A stretch of 61,622 nucleotides of DNA, taken from Craurococcus roseus (GTDB lineage: Bacteria > Pseudomonadota > Alphaproteobacteria > Acetobacterales > Acetobacteraceae). The stretch's first letter is position 1. Each line of letters opens with the position of its first letter. The stretch spans positions 1 to 61,622 of the forward strand of contig NZ_BAAAFZ010000009.1 in assembly GCF_039523795.1 (NCBI RefSeq), given 5' to 3'. The notes beneath the pieces were generated by a model, which saw only the letters and a program-made list of their open reading frames with translations, searched no databases and was not told the DNA's origin. A program made the position numbers and the translations under genes. Shown here piece after piece: positions 1-8,121 of this stretch.

Positions 1-1265
1 AGCTGATGGACGACAGCGGCTCGGTGTTGGCCATCGCACGTTCCATGACCGCTTGGCTGGGCGAGCGCCGCGCCATCCTCGCGGTTGTGCTGGCCGGCGC
101 GTTGGTCACCTATGGCGGCGTCAGCCTGTTCGTGGCCTACTTCGTGCTAGCGCCGATGGCCCACGCCCTGTTCCGGGCGGCGGACATCCCGCGCCGGCTG
201 ATGCCGGCCGCCATCGCGCTCGGCGCCTCCACCTTCACCATGTCGGCGCTGCCGGGCACGCCGGCGATCCAGAACGCGATCCCGATGCCCTTTTTCGGCA
301 CGACGCCCTGGGCGGCGCCGGGCATCGGCTTGGTGGCCGCCGCGATCATGCTCGCTTTCGGCCTGTGGTGGCTGCGGCTGCGGGAAGCCGGGGCTCGCCG
401 CGCCGGCGAAGGCTACGGGCGGTCGCCGGGCCCGCCGTCCGCGGCCGACACGGACGCGGCCAGCGCGGACGCGGCGGCCGACGACCCACTGGTGCGCGAA
501 CGCGCCACCGCGGCGCGCGAGTTCGACCCGGCCGAAGCGCACCGCGGCCGGCACGCCGATGATCCGCTCCCCTTCGCCGTCGCCGCGGCGCCGCTCGCCG
601 TGGTGGTGGCCGTGAATCTCGCCACGACCCTGCTGGTGCTCCCGCGTCTCGACGCGGGGTTCCTGGCGGAGGAGCGCTGGGGCGCGACCACGCTCCACGC
701 CGTCGGCGGGGTGTGGTCGGTGGCGGTGGCGTTGGCCGCCGCGGTCGTTGCACTGGTGCTGCTCAACCGGCGGCGCTTGCCCGACCTGCGCGGCAGCGTG
801 GACGCCGGCGCCAACGCCTCCGTTCTGCCCGTGCTCAGCGTGGCGAGCCTGGTGGGCTTCGGCGCCGTGGTGGCGAGCCTGCCCGCCTTCGCGGCGGTGC
901 GTGACTGGGTGCTCGGCCTCGGCGGCGGGCCGCTCGTCTCGCTCGCCGTGGCCACGAACGCGCTGGCCGCCCTGACCGGCTCGGCCTCGGGCGGGTTGAC
1001 GATCGCGCTGGAAGCGCTCGGCGGCACCTACCTGCGCTTGGCGGCGGAGCGTGGCATCGACCCGGCGCTGCTGCACCGGATCGCGGTGATCGGCTCCGGC
1101 ACGCTGGACGGCCTGCCGCACAACGGCGCGGTGGTGACGCTGCTCGCCGTGTGCGGCTGCACGCACCGGGAGAGCTACCTCGACGTCGCCATGGTGGGCA
1201 TCGTCGGGGCGCTCGTCGCGCTCGTCGTGGTCATCGCCCTGGGCGGGCTGGTCGGGTCCTTCTGA
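1..1265 (+). CDS. GntP family permease, C-terminal part (5' end outside window)
   Basis: Secondary carrier of the gluconate:H+ symporter (GNTP) family in the inner membrane; the substrate cannot be told. The frame is open at base 3, so the first ATG inside the window (base 6) is not the real start. About 420 residues are visible, with many hydrophobic helices, family-like stretches LMDDSGSVLAIAR and PGTPAIQNAIP, and a hydrophilic loop of about 60 residues (roughly 130-190) longer than usual. The window ends with the first 36 codons of a GntP-like permease on the same strand, so both pieces probably form one gene on a circular molecule. A diverging stress-type gene lies downstream in convergent orientation. 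Confidence 0.85.
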   Translation, partial: LMDDSGSVLAIARSMTAWLGERRAILAVVLAGALVTYGGVSLFVAYFVLAPMAHALFRAADIPRRLMPAAIALGASTFTMSALPGTPAIQNAIPMPFFGTTPWAAPGIGLVAAAIMLAFGLWWLRLREAGARRAGEGYGRSPGPPSAADTDAASADAAADDPLVRERATAAREFDPAEAHRGRHADDPLPFAVAAAPLAVVVAVNLATTLLVLPRLDAGFLAEERWGATTLHAVGGVWSVAVALAAAVVALVLLNRRRLPDLRGSVDAGANASVLPVLSVASLVGFGAVVASLPAFAAVRDWVLGLGGGPLVSLAVATNALAALTGSASGGLTIALEALGGTYLRLAAERGIDPALLHRIAVIGSGTLDGLPHNGAVVTLLAVCGCTHRESYLDVAMVGIVGALVALVVVIALGGLVGSF

Positions 1266-1313
1266 GCGCGCCGGGTGTCGCCCCGCGAACCCGCCCGGCT
1301 CCGCGCCCCGGAG

Positions 1314-1829
1314 TCAGGCGGCGTCCTGCGCCCAAACCTTGTCGGCCCCGCCGGCGCGCAGGATCTCCGTGGCCGTGGCCTCCAACTCCGGGCGCGTCGC
1401 CCGCGCGATCAGGATGGCGCGGTCCCCGTTTGCCCCGTCGGGGCCACCCAGGGCATGCACGCCCGCCGCCGAGACGCCACCGGCCAGGGCCGCCGCGCCG
1501 AAGGCGATCGCCGCCGCGCCACCGGTCATGACGGTGACGCCGGCGGCCGCCAGCGCGGCGATCGCGCCCGCCAAGCCTGTTTTCAGCGTGCGGAGCTTGC
1601 GCACGTCCGACTCGGTGGAAACCTCCTCGCGCGGTCCGGGGTCGGGCACGCCGTCCAGATCCACGTCGTAGGCCAGCGACAGGTTCGCGCGGTTGAAGCC
1701 AGCGCTCTGCAGCCGGTACGCCGCCGCCTCCAGCTGCTCGCGGTCGTGGAATAACCCGAGCACTTCGCGATGGCCGCGCCCAGGGGCCACGGGGGATGCT
1801 CCGGGGTTCGATGTTCCGCTCGTCATCAT
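1314..1829 (-). CDS. Hypothetical membrane protein with stress-protein-like N-terminus
   Basis: 171 residues from the ATG at 1829, which has an AGGAG five bases upstream; longer starts lack a ribosome site. Residues about 20-60 (LFHDREQLEAAAYRLQSAGF) resemble the ferredoxin-like domain of general-stress and DUF1269-type proteins. A Gly/Ala-rich hydrophobic hairpin of about 45 residues follows, then a short soluble tail ending in KVWAQDAA. Probably an inner-membrane protein of unknown role. The DUF1269 protein at 59801 has a similar plan, an N-terminal alpha/beta part followed by a glycine-rich membrane hairpin. No catalytic motif is visible. Confidence 0.7.
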   Translation of the reverse strand: MMTSGTSNPGASPVAPGRGHREVLGLFHDREQLEAAAYRLQSAGFNRANLSLAYDVDLDGVPDPGPREEVSTESDVRKLRTLKTGLAGAIAALAAAGVTVMTGGAAAIAFGAAALAGGVSAAGVHALGGPDGANGDRAILIARATRPELEATATEILRAGGADKVWAQDAA

Positions 1830-1935
1830 GGCTCCTAGCGATTGTGGAACACGACCAGCGGCAACGCCGCCGCGCCGCCGCCAGTTGCTGGTTGAGGTGA
1901 CCGCCAAAGGACAGAGTGTCAATCGGCGTGGAACT

Positions 1936-2055
1936 GGGGCTCTGTCGCTGATTGCGTGCTGATCATGCTGGGGCGAGCAGGCGCGCGCGCAGCAGGTCGA
2001 GCTTGCCGCGGCCGTACATCTGGCGGCGGATCAGCTTGAGCCTGGTGATGTGCCG
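1936..2055 (-). mobile_element. Remnant of an ISL3-type IS: 3' end of transposase plus terminal repeat
   Basis: On the minus strand the last ~30 codons read RLKLIRRQMYGRGKLDLLRARL and stop at 1963, the usual C-terminal tail of ISL3-family transposases. A terminal-repeat-like GGCTCTGTCGCTGATT lies just beyond the stop. Everything upstream of the tail is gone and the sequence passes directly into a PAP2 coding frame on the other strand, so the remnant marks an old insertion/deletion joint. The family call rests on the tail motif alone. Confidence 0.6.
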
Positions 2056-2660
2056 CGCCCTCCGCGGCGCGGCCGGCGTGGTCCTCACGCTGGCGCTCGC
2101 CAGGGCGGCGCAGAACCTGCTCCCCGCGCGGCCGCGGCCGCGCGTCGCCATGCCCGACTTCCCGTTCCCGCCGCTCGGCCACCTGCACGACCTGGCCGAT
2201 TGGAGTTCGATGCCGTCCGACACCGCGGCGCTCGCCTTCGCGCTCGTCGCGGTCGCCTGGGCGTCGTCGCGCCGGCTCGGCGCGGCGGCGCTGGTCTGGG
2301 CCGTTCTGGTGACCTGCTTGCCGCGCCTGTACATGGGGTACCACCACCTGTCAGATTTGCTCGTAGGCGCGGCGCTCGGCGTGCTGTCGGTTGCGGGCGC
2401 CGCTGCCGGCGGGTGCCGCCGCCTCGGCCGGCGCGCGGCTCCGCCGCCTCGACGCGCGCGCGCCCGGCCTGCTGCCGCTCGCCTTCTTCGCGCTCGGCGC
2501 CGAGCGCCTCCACGTGTTCGAGTCCACCCGCAAGATGGCGGTGGCGGCGGGCCAAGTGGCCCACGCGGTGACCGCGGAGGAGGAGCCGGCGGGCGAGGAC
2601 GAGGCCACATGCGGCGGGTCGGTCCCCGAGGCGCCCTGCGCCGCGCTCGCGGCGGATTGA
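2051..2660 (+). pseudogene. PAP2 family phosphatase, 5'-truncated and frameshifted
   Basis: Frame 2 from about 2054 to 2390 reads GVVLTLALARAAQNLLPARP, SSMPSDTAALAFALV and RLYMGYHHLSDLLVGAALG, matching the phosphatase signature of type 2 phosphatidic-acid phosphatases (PSxTA...R...GYHHxSD) with its catalytic His. The frame then shifts near 2390-2400 and the rest of the protein continues in frame 3 (LLPLAFFALGAERLHVFESTRKMA) to a stop at 2660. The first transmembrane helices are missing because the ISL3 remnant abuts the gene. A membrane lipid or undecaprenyl-phosphate phosphatase was presumably encoded here; it cannot be made now without recoding. Confidence 0.7.
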
Positions 2661-2811
2661 AGAATCGCGGGGCGGCCTCATTCGGCGAGGAGCGGACCGT
2701 AGGCCGGGGGCGCCGCGGGCCGGATCCGCCCCGGCGGAGGCGGGCCGGGTCGACGTCGGCTCACGATGGGTGGAGCCGCGCAGCCGCGCCGGAAGGGCGC
2801 GGCGTCCCGGC

Positions 2812-3246
2812 TCACCCCATGTCGTCGCCGGCGAAGCAGGCCCGGAAATGGGCCGAGTTCCGGTCCAAAAAGTCGTCGCGCCTGAACCTGTTCACGCGGA
2901 CGTCCCGGATGTCGGCCTCCGTGTCGGGGACCCTGGCCACCGTGACCCAGAAATCCCGGAAAGGGCCGAGCGAGCCTTCCTCGTCCCGGGCGGCGAAGGA
3001 GCCGCAGACCCACCGCTCGTCGTCGTTCCCGTTGCGGCGGACCTCGACGTCGGCGAACTCCACGTCGTCCTTGTCCGGGGCGCGGTCGAGGATGCGCCGC
3101 TGCGCGGCGGCCCTGGCCTCCGCGCCCCAGTCCCTTTCCGGGCCCCGCGGCGCGAGCGAGGCGGCGGCCGCGACGAGGGCGGCTCCCAGGACGGCCAGGG
3201 CGCCCGACAAGATCCAGCGCCGACGGACCCGGCCGCCGCTATCCAT
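2812..3246 (-). CDS. Hypothetical secreted or membrane-anchored protein
   Basis: 144 residues from the ATG at 3246 (MDSGGRVRRRWILSGALAVL). A charged N-terminus followed by a single hydrophobic helix (about residues 10-32) suggests a signal peptide or membrane anchor, with the remaining ~110 residues periplasmic. The C-terminal part contains DDERWVCGSFAA and FRDFWVTVARVPDTEADIRDVRVN, which reads as a small beta-rich domain. The family is not recognised. The ORF is longer upstream, but that extension has non-coding-like composition. It lies downstream of, and on the same strand as, the DUF1194 gene. Confidence 0.65.
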   Translation of the reverse strand: MDSGGRVRRRWILSGALAVLGAALVAAAASLAPRGPERDWGAEARAAAQRRILDRAPDKDDVEFADVEVRRNGNDDERWVCGSFAARDEEGSLGPFRDFWVTVARVPDTEADIRDVRVNRFRRDDFLDRNSAHFRACFAGDDMG

Positions 3247-3494
3247 CACCCGACGGCCCGGTGCCGGATGGCGGTCTGTTGCGATGCACGATGCGATCTC
3301 CGGACGGCTGGAATGCGGCTCGGCCGGCCATGGGGTAGCCAGGCACGGCACGGCGCCGACGTAAGTCGATTGTACACCTTCCGGTCAAGTCGTTGCGGCA
3401 TCATCGGGAGCGCCGGAAGCCGCTTCGAGGCCGCGGTGTGTCCCTCCCGCACCGCGCGGGAGCCGCGGCATGCCGCCGGAGGGCAGCCCCGGAA

Positions 3495-4226
3495 CTACGA
3501 CGGCCGGGCGGCGCCCGCCGGCGAGCCCGCGATCTCGCGGACCAGCTTGCGCTTCACCGCGAGCCCGAAAGCCTCGAAATCCGCCACCGCGACGACGAAG
3601 GCGCCGGGCCCGCCGATCACGTTCTCCTCGTAGTACCGGTCCAGGGGGCCGGATGAGCGGCCGAAGGCCGGGCGGTCGTTCATGATGGCCAGGCCGTTGA
3701 CCGTGATGCCCTCGGCCACTGCCCGGTCGCGGGCGTCCCCGGCCGGCGGGCCGCTGTTGTTCTCCCCGTCGCCGGAGACGTCGACCACCCGCCGGGTGGC
3801 CTCCCACGGGCAGTCGGCCAGCACGCGGCGCGAGAAGTCGATGGCGCCCCAGAGCGAGGTCTGGCCGACCGCGTTGCTCGGCGCCTTCGCGAGCGCCTCC
3901 GCCCAGGCATCCGCGTCGGCCTGCGAAGCTATGCGCGCCCAGGGGAGGACCACGCGCTGGTACTCGACGCCGGACCATTCGACGTAGGCGAGCGCGGCGG
4001 CGCCGAGCATGCCGCCGCGGATCGCCCGCACGATCTCCGGGTCGGAGACCGCCGAGCGGTAGCCCTCGCGCTGCAGCCGCGCCTCGTCCGGGTCGATGGA
4101 GCGGGAGACGTCGGCGGCGAGCACCAGGGCTATGTCGACGGCCCCGGGCGCGGCGCGGGCGGCCCGGGGCGGGCCGAGGCCGGCCAGGGCGACGCAGGCG
4201 CAGGCCAGAACGGCACGTCGGCGCAT
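3495..4226 (-). CDS. DUF1194 protein (vWA-like fold), exported
   Basis: 243 residues from ATG 4226 with an N-terminal signal peptide (MRRRAVLACACVALAGLG, cleavage around AARA). The mature part starts VDIALVLAADVSRSID, a MIDAS-like DxSxS metal site, followed by the usual DUF1194 blocks YVEWSG, SLWGAIDFS, RRVVDVSGDGENN and FVVAVADFEAF. DUF1194 proteins are periplasmic, von Willebrand factor A-like proteins of unknown function that are common in alphaproteobacteria. Length and motif order are normal, so the gene looks intact. Confidence 0.88.
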   Translation of the reverse strand: MRRRAVLACACVALAGLGPPRAARAAPGAVDIALVLAADVSRSIDPDEARLQREGYRSAVSDPEIVRAIRGGMLGAAALAYVEWSGVEYQRVVLPWARIASQADADAWAEALAKAPSNAVGQTSLWGAIDFSRRVLADCPWEATRRVVDVSGDGENNSGPPAGDARDRAVAEGITVNGLAIMNDRPAFGRSSGPLDRYYEENVIGGPGAFVVAVADFEAFGLAVKRKLVREIAGSPAGAARPS

Positions 4227-4435
4227 CGGCAAACCCTTCCACCGGCGTCCAGGGAAGCTCCCGCCCCCTTCACGGTTCCCTGCCGAGGCCGGCGGGCGCG
4301 GCGTCCGCCGCCTCGCCGCGAATGGGCGCCCGGAGGCGTCCCACGCCATCGGCTCGGATCGGGCCTTTCCTGAACGGCGCCGGGGTCTCCTCCCGGCCGG
4401 TTCTGGTTCCGGCTCGGTGACGCCCCGGCCGAACT

Positions 4436-4467
4436 ACAAGCTATGGGCTAGCAGATAGTTGCTACGA
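4436..4467. repeat. TAGCAGCTA-type motif cluster at the repA 3' end
   Basis: GGGCTAGCAGATAGTTGCTACG contains CTAGCAG and TAGTTGCTA and overlaps the repA stop codon. It shares its motif with the clusters at 5868, 6184, 6569 and 7336 around the partition genes. Possibly an outlying partition-complex binding site. Confidence 0.45.
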
Positions 4468-5469
4468 CAACCTGGATGTCCTATGGCTGGCCAGCCGGCG
4501 GCGCTCCGGCACGGGCGCCGGCGAGGGCATCAGCGTGAGCGCGTCGTCCTCCACCCCGACCCGCGCCTCCGGGTAGGCCGCCAGCGCGAGTGCGAGCGCC
4601 TCGCGGGCGTGCGCCCGGAACTGCCGCGGCTGCGCGAACCCGGCCCCGAACTGCCGGTACAGGGCCGGCCACGGCACGCGCGTGGGCCGCGCGAGATGGT
4701 GCAGGCGGTAGGCCAGCCAGATGTAGAGGTCGATCGCCATGCTGCGCCCCGACAGCGCCCGGATCGCCGACTCGCGCACCGGCAGCGGGTGCCGGATCAG
4801 CGACTCGTAGAAGACCTCGTCCAGCACCACCGTTTCGCGCCAGAGCGGGAGCTGCTGGCCGGCGTCGCCTCTCCCCTCCCCTCTCCCCGGCAGGATCGCT
4901 TCTCGGACGAAGCCGCCGTTGAGCACGGCTTCGCCCCTCTCGCCGAGTCGGTAAAAGGTCAGCCGGCAGAGGCTCAGGCGCCGGCTCTGCTCGCGCACCG
5001 CTTCGTAGCCCTTGCCGCCGCTGTTCAGCCCCATGGCCTTCAGCCAACTGTGCATCGAGCGGCCGAGTTCGACCTCGCGCGAGCGGGTCTTGATCGCCTC
5101 CGTCTGGAGGTAGAGCAGGATCAGGCGGGCGACGTAGCCGAACGGGACGCCGGCGGCGGCGCCGTCGCGGGTCTTGCCGCTCTCGATCCGCAGCCTGATG
5201 TCGGCGCCGTCACGCACCCATTCGGCCGCTTCGATGCGCTTGTGCGGGAGTGCCGTCATGGCGAAGCCCGCGTGCACGAAGCCCGGAGCCCCCGCCTCGT
5301 CGGAAAGCACCAGGTGGGCGGCCTCGACGCAGCGCCGGTCCAGCGGTGTCGCCGTCAGGCTGCGCGCGCGGTCCACGCCGACGGCTTCGAGCCGGCGGCG
5401 CAGGCGCCCTCCGAGCGCGTCGTCCGCGCCCAGCACGGGCCAATCGTCGGCGGGAAGCGGCGCCACCAT
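4462..5469 (-). CDS. repA: Plasmid replication initiator RepA (RepA_C type)
   Basis: 335 residues; binds iterons and starts plasmid replication. The central region carries the conserved blocks of the alphaproteobacterial RepA_C family: TALPHKRIEAAEWVRDGADI, GVPFGYVARLILLYLQTEAI, ELGRSMHSWLKAMGL and SRRLSLCRLTFYRLG (residues about 75-185). The C-terminal part includes a second wHTH-like stretch (SAIRALSGRSMAIDLYIWLAYRL). Four iterons lie 136-275 bp upstream of the start, as expected for an iteron-regulated initiator that also represses itself. The start at 5469 is the first ATG; no strong ribosome site was seen. Length is normal for the family. Confidence 0.93.
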   Translation of the reverse strand: MVAPLPADDWPVLGADDALGGRLRRRLEAVGVDRARSLTATPLDRRCVEAAHLVLSDEAGAPGFVHAGFAMTALPHKRIEAAEWVRDGADIRLRIESGKTRDGAAAGVPFGYVARLILLYLQTEAIKTRSREVELGRSMHSWLKAMGLNSGGKGYEAVREQSRRLSLCRLTFYRLGERGEAVLNGGFVREAILPGRGEGRGDAGQQLPLWRETVVLDEVFYESLIRHPLPVRESAIRALSGRSMAIDLYIWLAYRLHHLARPTRVPWPALYRQFGAGFAQPRQFRAHAREALALALAAYPEARVGVEDDALTLMPSPAPVPERRRLASHRTSRLS

Positions 5470-5604
5470 GCCGCCACGGTGCCGCCCGGGGCGCCAGGCG
5501 GCAATTCGTACCCTGCCGACGCCCCCCGCGGGCGGCTCTCGTCCACAGCCGGCGATCGTATCGTGGCGCCGTCTACTAGGAAGTTATTAGAGTCTTAATT
5601 GGAT

Positions 5605-5743
5605 GCGTCACCAGGGTACGGGGGACGACTCCAGTTCGCGTCGCCAGGGTACGAACCGGCGTCGCCAGGGTACGAAGCGCCTGTGGACAACTGTTGCTCG
5701 GTCCCGGCGCCGGGTCGGCGGTCGAGCGTCACCAGGGTACGAA
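5605..5743 (+). repeat. Iteron array of the replication origin (four copies)
   Basis: Four direct copies of an ~18-bp iteron, consensus GCGTCRCCAGGGTACGAA, start at 5605, 5638, 5659 and 5726. Copies 2 and 3 are spaced 21 bp (two helical turns); the others are spaced 33 and 67 bp. They stand immediately upstream of repA on the opposite coding strand, the standard place for RepA binding and oriV. Confidence 0.88.
5682..5690 (-). promoter_or_regulatory. DnaA-like box between iterons 3 and 4
   Basis: TGTGGACAA differs from the DnaA consensus TGTGGATAA at one base. Its place inside the iteron array supports this stretch as oriV, where host DnaA would help open the DNA. Confidence 0.55.
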
Positions 5744-5834
5744 ACCGGACCAGGTCCAGGTGAGAAGCCGGATGCAGGACTGCGCGTAGGGGACCGATCG
5801 TTTCGCCTCGCCCCGCCGCCGCTCCCGAAAGCCG

Positions 5835-6212
5835 GGGTCGTACTCTACCGACGGCTGTCTTTGGCGCCTAGCTGCTTATCCGCTAGCAGCTTCCTCTCGG
5901 GGCTTCGCTCGCGGCCGGGCTGGAGGGTCGATCAAGCCCGGCCCGCGGCGCTTCATGCCCGCCTCGGCTTCCGCAAGCGCGCGGTGATCTGGATCTTGGT
6001 GCCGGTCGGTCCAGCCGTGACCGCCACGCTCTTCCTCGGCGGGCATGTGATGTGGGCCGCCGCCATTGCCTCGCCGCCGACGCGCGCATGAGCGAACGGC
6101 GATAGCTACGGGGGCATGGAATCGGCCAGCGCCGGGCTGTGATGCCGGTTCGTACTCTACTGACGCCTTCGCCTCTTTGTCCGTGTAGCTGCTAGCCGCT
6201 AGCTGCTTCCCC
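5835..6212. repeat. Duplicated composite unit: inverted iteron variant plus TAGCTGCT cluster
   Basis: Two related ~58-bp units lie at about 5837-5895 and 6150-6210. Each begins with CGTACTCTACYGACG, whose complement (CGTCRGTAGAGTACG) is a diverged iteron in inverted orientation. After about 20 bp each continues into TAGCTGCT, then CCGCTAGCWGCTTCC. The 250 bp between them has no convincing gene; the open frame over it is not supported by homology or a ribosome site. This is probably the far side of the origin and an overlap of replication and partition sites. Confidence 0.6.
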
Positions 6213-6540
6213 TTCGACGGGGCGGGGGCGCCGCCCGCAGGTCGTCCGGGTGGACCGCGAAGCCCGCCGCCGCGAGCGCGCGGCAAATCAGCACCTTCTG
6301 CGTTGTGCCCTCCGCCTGGGCGCGGTCGGCGAGCTGGTCGCCGAGGCCGCGCCGGACCCGGATGTTGACCTGCACGAGTTCCTCCGCGCCGGAGGAGGAG
6401 GTCACGGTGGCGGGACGGGTCGCCGCCGGCGCGAGGGCGGCCGGCGGCAGGCCTGCCTGCTGCGCGACCACGTCCGCGGCCACCAGGGCCTCGCGGGCCG
6501 ACGGCCGGGCGATGGCGGGTTTAAGACCTTTGGCTGACAC
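6199..6540 (-). CDS. Small RHH-type partition protein (ParB/ParG role)
   Basis: 113 residues with a GTG start at 6540 and GGAGAG upstream; it follows parA on the same strand. Residues about 50-95 (VQVNIRVRRGLGDQLADRAQAEGTTQKVLICRAL) look like a ribbon-helix-helix DNA-binding domain: a beta strand followed by two helices. The N-terminal half is Ala/Pro-rich and probably flexible, like the tails by which such proteins stimulate ParA. In type Ib partition loci the RHH protein binds short centromere repeats flanking the genes, and such repeats (TAGCTGCT type) are present on both sides and between the genes. The family assignment is by fold pattern and context, not by a recognised name. Confidence 0.7.
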   Translation of the reverse strand: MSAKGLKPAIARPSAREALVAADVVAQQAGLPPAALAPAATRPATVTSSSGAEELVQVNIRVRRGLGDQLADRAQAEGTTQKVLICRALAAAGFAVHPDDLRAAPPPRRRGSS

Positions 6541-6568
6541 CGCTGCGGGCTCTCCAGAACGTAGTGGA

Positions 6569-6612
6569 TTATAGTTGCTATCTAATAGCTGCTTGTAGCT
6601 AGCCTCTAGCTA
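6569..6612. repeat. TAGCTGCT-type motif cluster between the partition genes
   Basis: AT-rich stretch containing TAGTTGCTA, AATAGCTGCT, TAGCTAGC and TCTAGCTA in 44 bp, overlapping the parA stop codon and upstream of the RHH gene. Fits an operator or centromere site. Confidence 0.55.
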
Positions 6613-7273
6613 TGGTGGCCTTCGCCCGCGCCGCAGCCGGGAGCCAGCCGAGGCCCCGCAGCTCCGCGACTAGGGCGGCGATCTCCTGCCCAGCGTCGCC
6701 GGCGGCGGGCACCCGGCCGGAGAAGGTCATCTCCGCGAAGGCCACGCGGTCGCCGATGCCGGCGTCCGTCCGGGGCAGGGCGGCGGCGTCAAGCTCGCCG
6801 ACCGCGTGCCTGGACACCGCCGTCGCGTGCTTGAGGCGCGAGGGCACGACCCTGGCCGGGATCGCCCGCCGGGCGGCGCGCGCCGTCCCCTCCACGAGCT
6901 GGAGCGTCTTGGCCGCCTGCTCGACGTCGGCGCGGCTGGGCGTGCAAGGGATTAGCACGGCGTCGGCCGCCGCCACGGCGAGCAGGGCGGCGCGGTTGCC
7001 GAAGCCCGCCGTGTCCACCAGCACCAGGTCGGCCGCCGGTGCGAGTTCGTCGATGGCCTCGGCGAGCCGCGCCTCGTCGGCCTCGGCGCGGACGGCGACC
7101 GGCGCGCCCTCGTAGGCGGCCTCCGCCCACGAGGCGTAAGCGCGGTTCGGGTCGGCGTCCACGACCGCGACCCGGAGCCCTTCGGCCGCGAGCGTGCCGG
7201 CGAGCGCCATGACGATCGTCGTCTTGCCGGCGCCGCCCTTGGTGGACGCCACGGTCAACACCTTCGCGCTCAT
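6599..7273 (-). CDS. parA: Plasmid partition ATPase ParA
   Basis: 224 residues from ATG 7273, with GGAGG a few bases upstream, which decides against the longer ORF. The deviant Walker A of ParA/MinD ATPases is STKGGAGKTT (residues 10-19), followed by VAVVDADPNRAYASWA and a Walker B-like VLVDTAGFGN. The short N-terminus without a helix-turn-helix marks it as the small type Ib class, which uses the partner RHH protein for DNA binding and autoregulation. It segregates plasmid copies over the nucleoid. Flanked by the TAGCTGCT clusters at 7336 and 6569. Confidence 0.93.
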   Translation of the reverse strand: MSAKVLTVASTKGGAGKTTIVMALAGTLAAEGLRVAVVDADPNRAYASWAEAAYEGAPVAVRAEADEARLAEAIDELAPAADLVLVDTAGFGNRAALLAVAAADAVLIPCTPSRADVEQAAKTLQLVEGTARAARRAIPARVVPSRLKHATAVSRHAVGELDAAALPRTDAGIGDRVAFAEMTFSGRVPAAGDAGQEIAALVAELRGLGWLPAAARAKATIARG

Positions 7274-7335
7274 GCATCCTCCCAAGCGGCCGAGGCCACC
7301 CGGCGCCACGAGCGGCAGCACCGAAGCCACGGTTA

Positions 7336-7379
7336 AGGCTAGCAGCTACATTCTAGCGCTACAAGCTAGCTGCTTCTTG
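7336..7379. repeat. TAGCAGCTA-type motif cluster upstream of parA
   Basis: AAGGCTAGCAGCTACATT, then CTAGCGCTA and AAGCTAGCTGCTT, in 44 bp, 60 bp upstream of parA. The densest of the five clusters and the best candidate for the parS-like centromere and parA operator. Confidence 0.6.
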
Positions 7380-7458
7380 GCTTGCCTCGTGCGTCGGACG
7401 TGGGCAGCGCCCTCCAGCAGGCCCGCGGGTCGGCTTCGCCGGCCCGTCACCGCCAAAT

Positions 7459-8121
7459 TCAAGTTGCGGCTTCAGAACAGAAAGGGCGGCGGAAGTCGGC
7501 GAAGGCGGGGAGTTGCACGTGGTCGGTCGCCGGCGCGTAGAAGGCCGCCGCGCCGCCGTGCCGGAGGTCGAGGCCGGGCAGGGCGGCGAAGAACCGCTCC
7601 GCCGCCGCGATCCGCGCCGCCTCCGGCAGCCTCGGCGCCCGGTCGGCGGGCAGCGTCGCCCCGTCCACTTGGGCGGCGTTGAACACGGCGTAGGCGCGCG
7701 CCCACTGGCCGCGGCGGGTGCCGTCCTCGCCTTCTTCCCCGTCCTCGGCGGGCGGGGCGCCGCCGCCCCGGGCCGCCGCGTCCGGGAAGCGCCAGAACAC
7801 CACCGTCGCCGCCCGCTCGCCGCGGCGCACCCGGCCGCCAAGGTCGGCCCACTGCCGGAAGGTGCCCCACAGCCCGGCCTGATAGCCGCGCGCCTCGGCC
7901 GCCGCCCACAGCGCGACGGTGTTGACGCCGCGGTAGGCGGCGCGGCTCGCCACGTTGACGGGCAGCGCCGGGGAGGCGCCGGCGTCGCGGCGGCGGTGCC
8001 ACGGCATCCGCCAGTCCTTGCCCTTCGCCGCGCCCGCCTCGATCGCGGCGGCGATGGCGTCCGTCACGCGCGCGTACACGTCCGCGCGCTCCTCGGCGGC
8101 GGGGGAGGGGAGGGCGCCCAT
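7459..8121 (-). pseudogene. ArdC-like antirestriction protein lacking its C-terminal peptidase domain
   Basis: 220 residues from ATG 8121. The N-terminal ArdC domain (single-stranded DNA binding, residues ~10-200) is well conserved: YARVTDAIAAAIEAG, WRMPWHRR, YRGVNTVALWAAA, GLWGTFRQWADLGGRVRRGE and VFWRFPD. The protein should continue past HVQLPAFADFR into a zinc peptidase domain with HELTHW, but instead ends RPFCSEAAT. The last real residue is about base 7490, so the 3' third is deleted. ArdC proteins protect incoming plasmid DNA from host restriction; ssDNA binding might remain. It is the last gene of a four-gene operon coupled by 4-bp overlaps. Confidence 0.75.

Noticed and set aside
5603..6091. 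Plus-strand ORF of 162 codons across the iterons
   Set aside because: Begins inside an iteron, no ribosome site or homology; a short hydrophobic tail (WILVPVGPAVTATLFLGG) was considered but is not enough.
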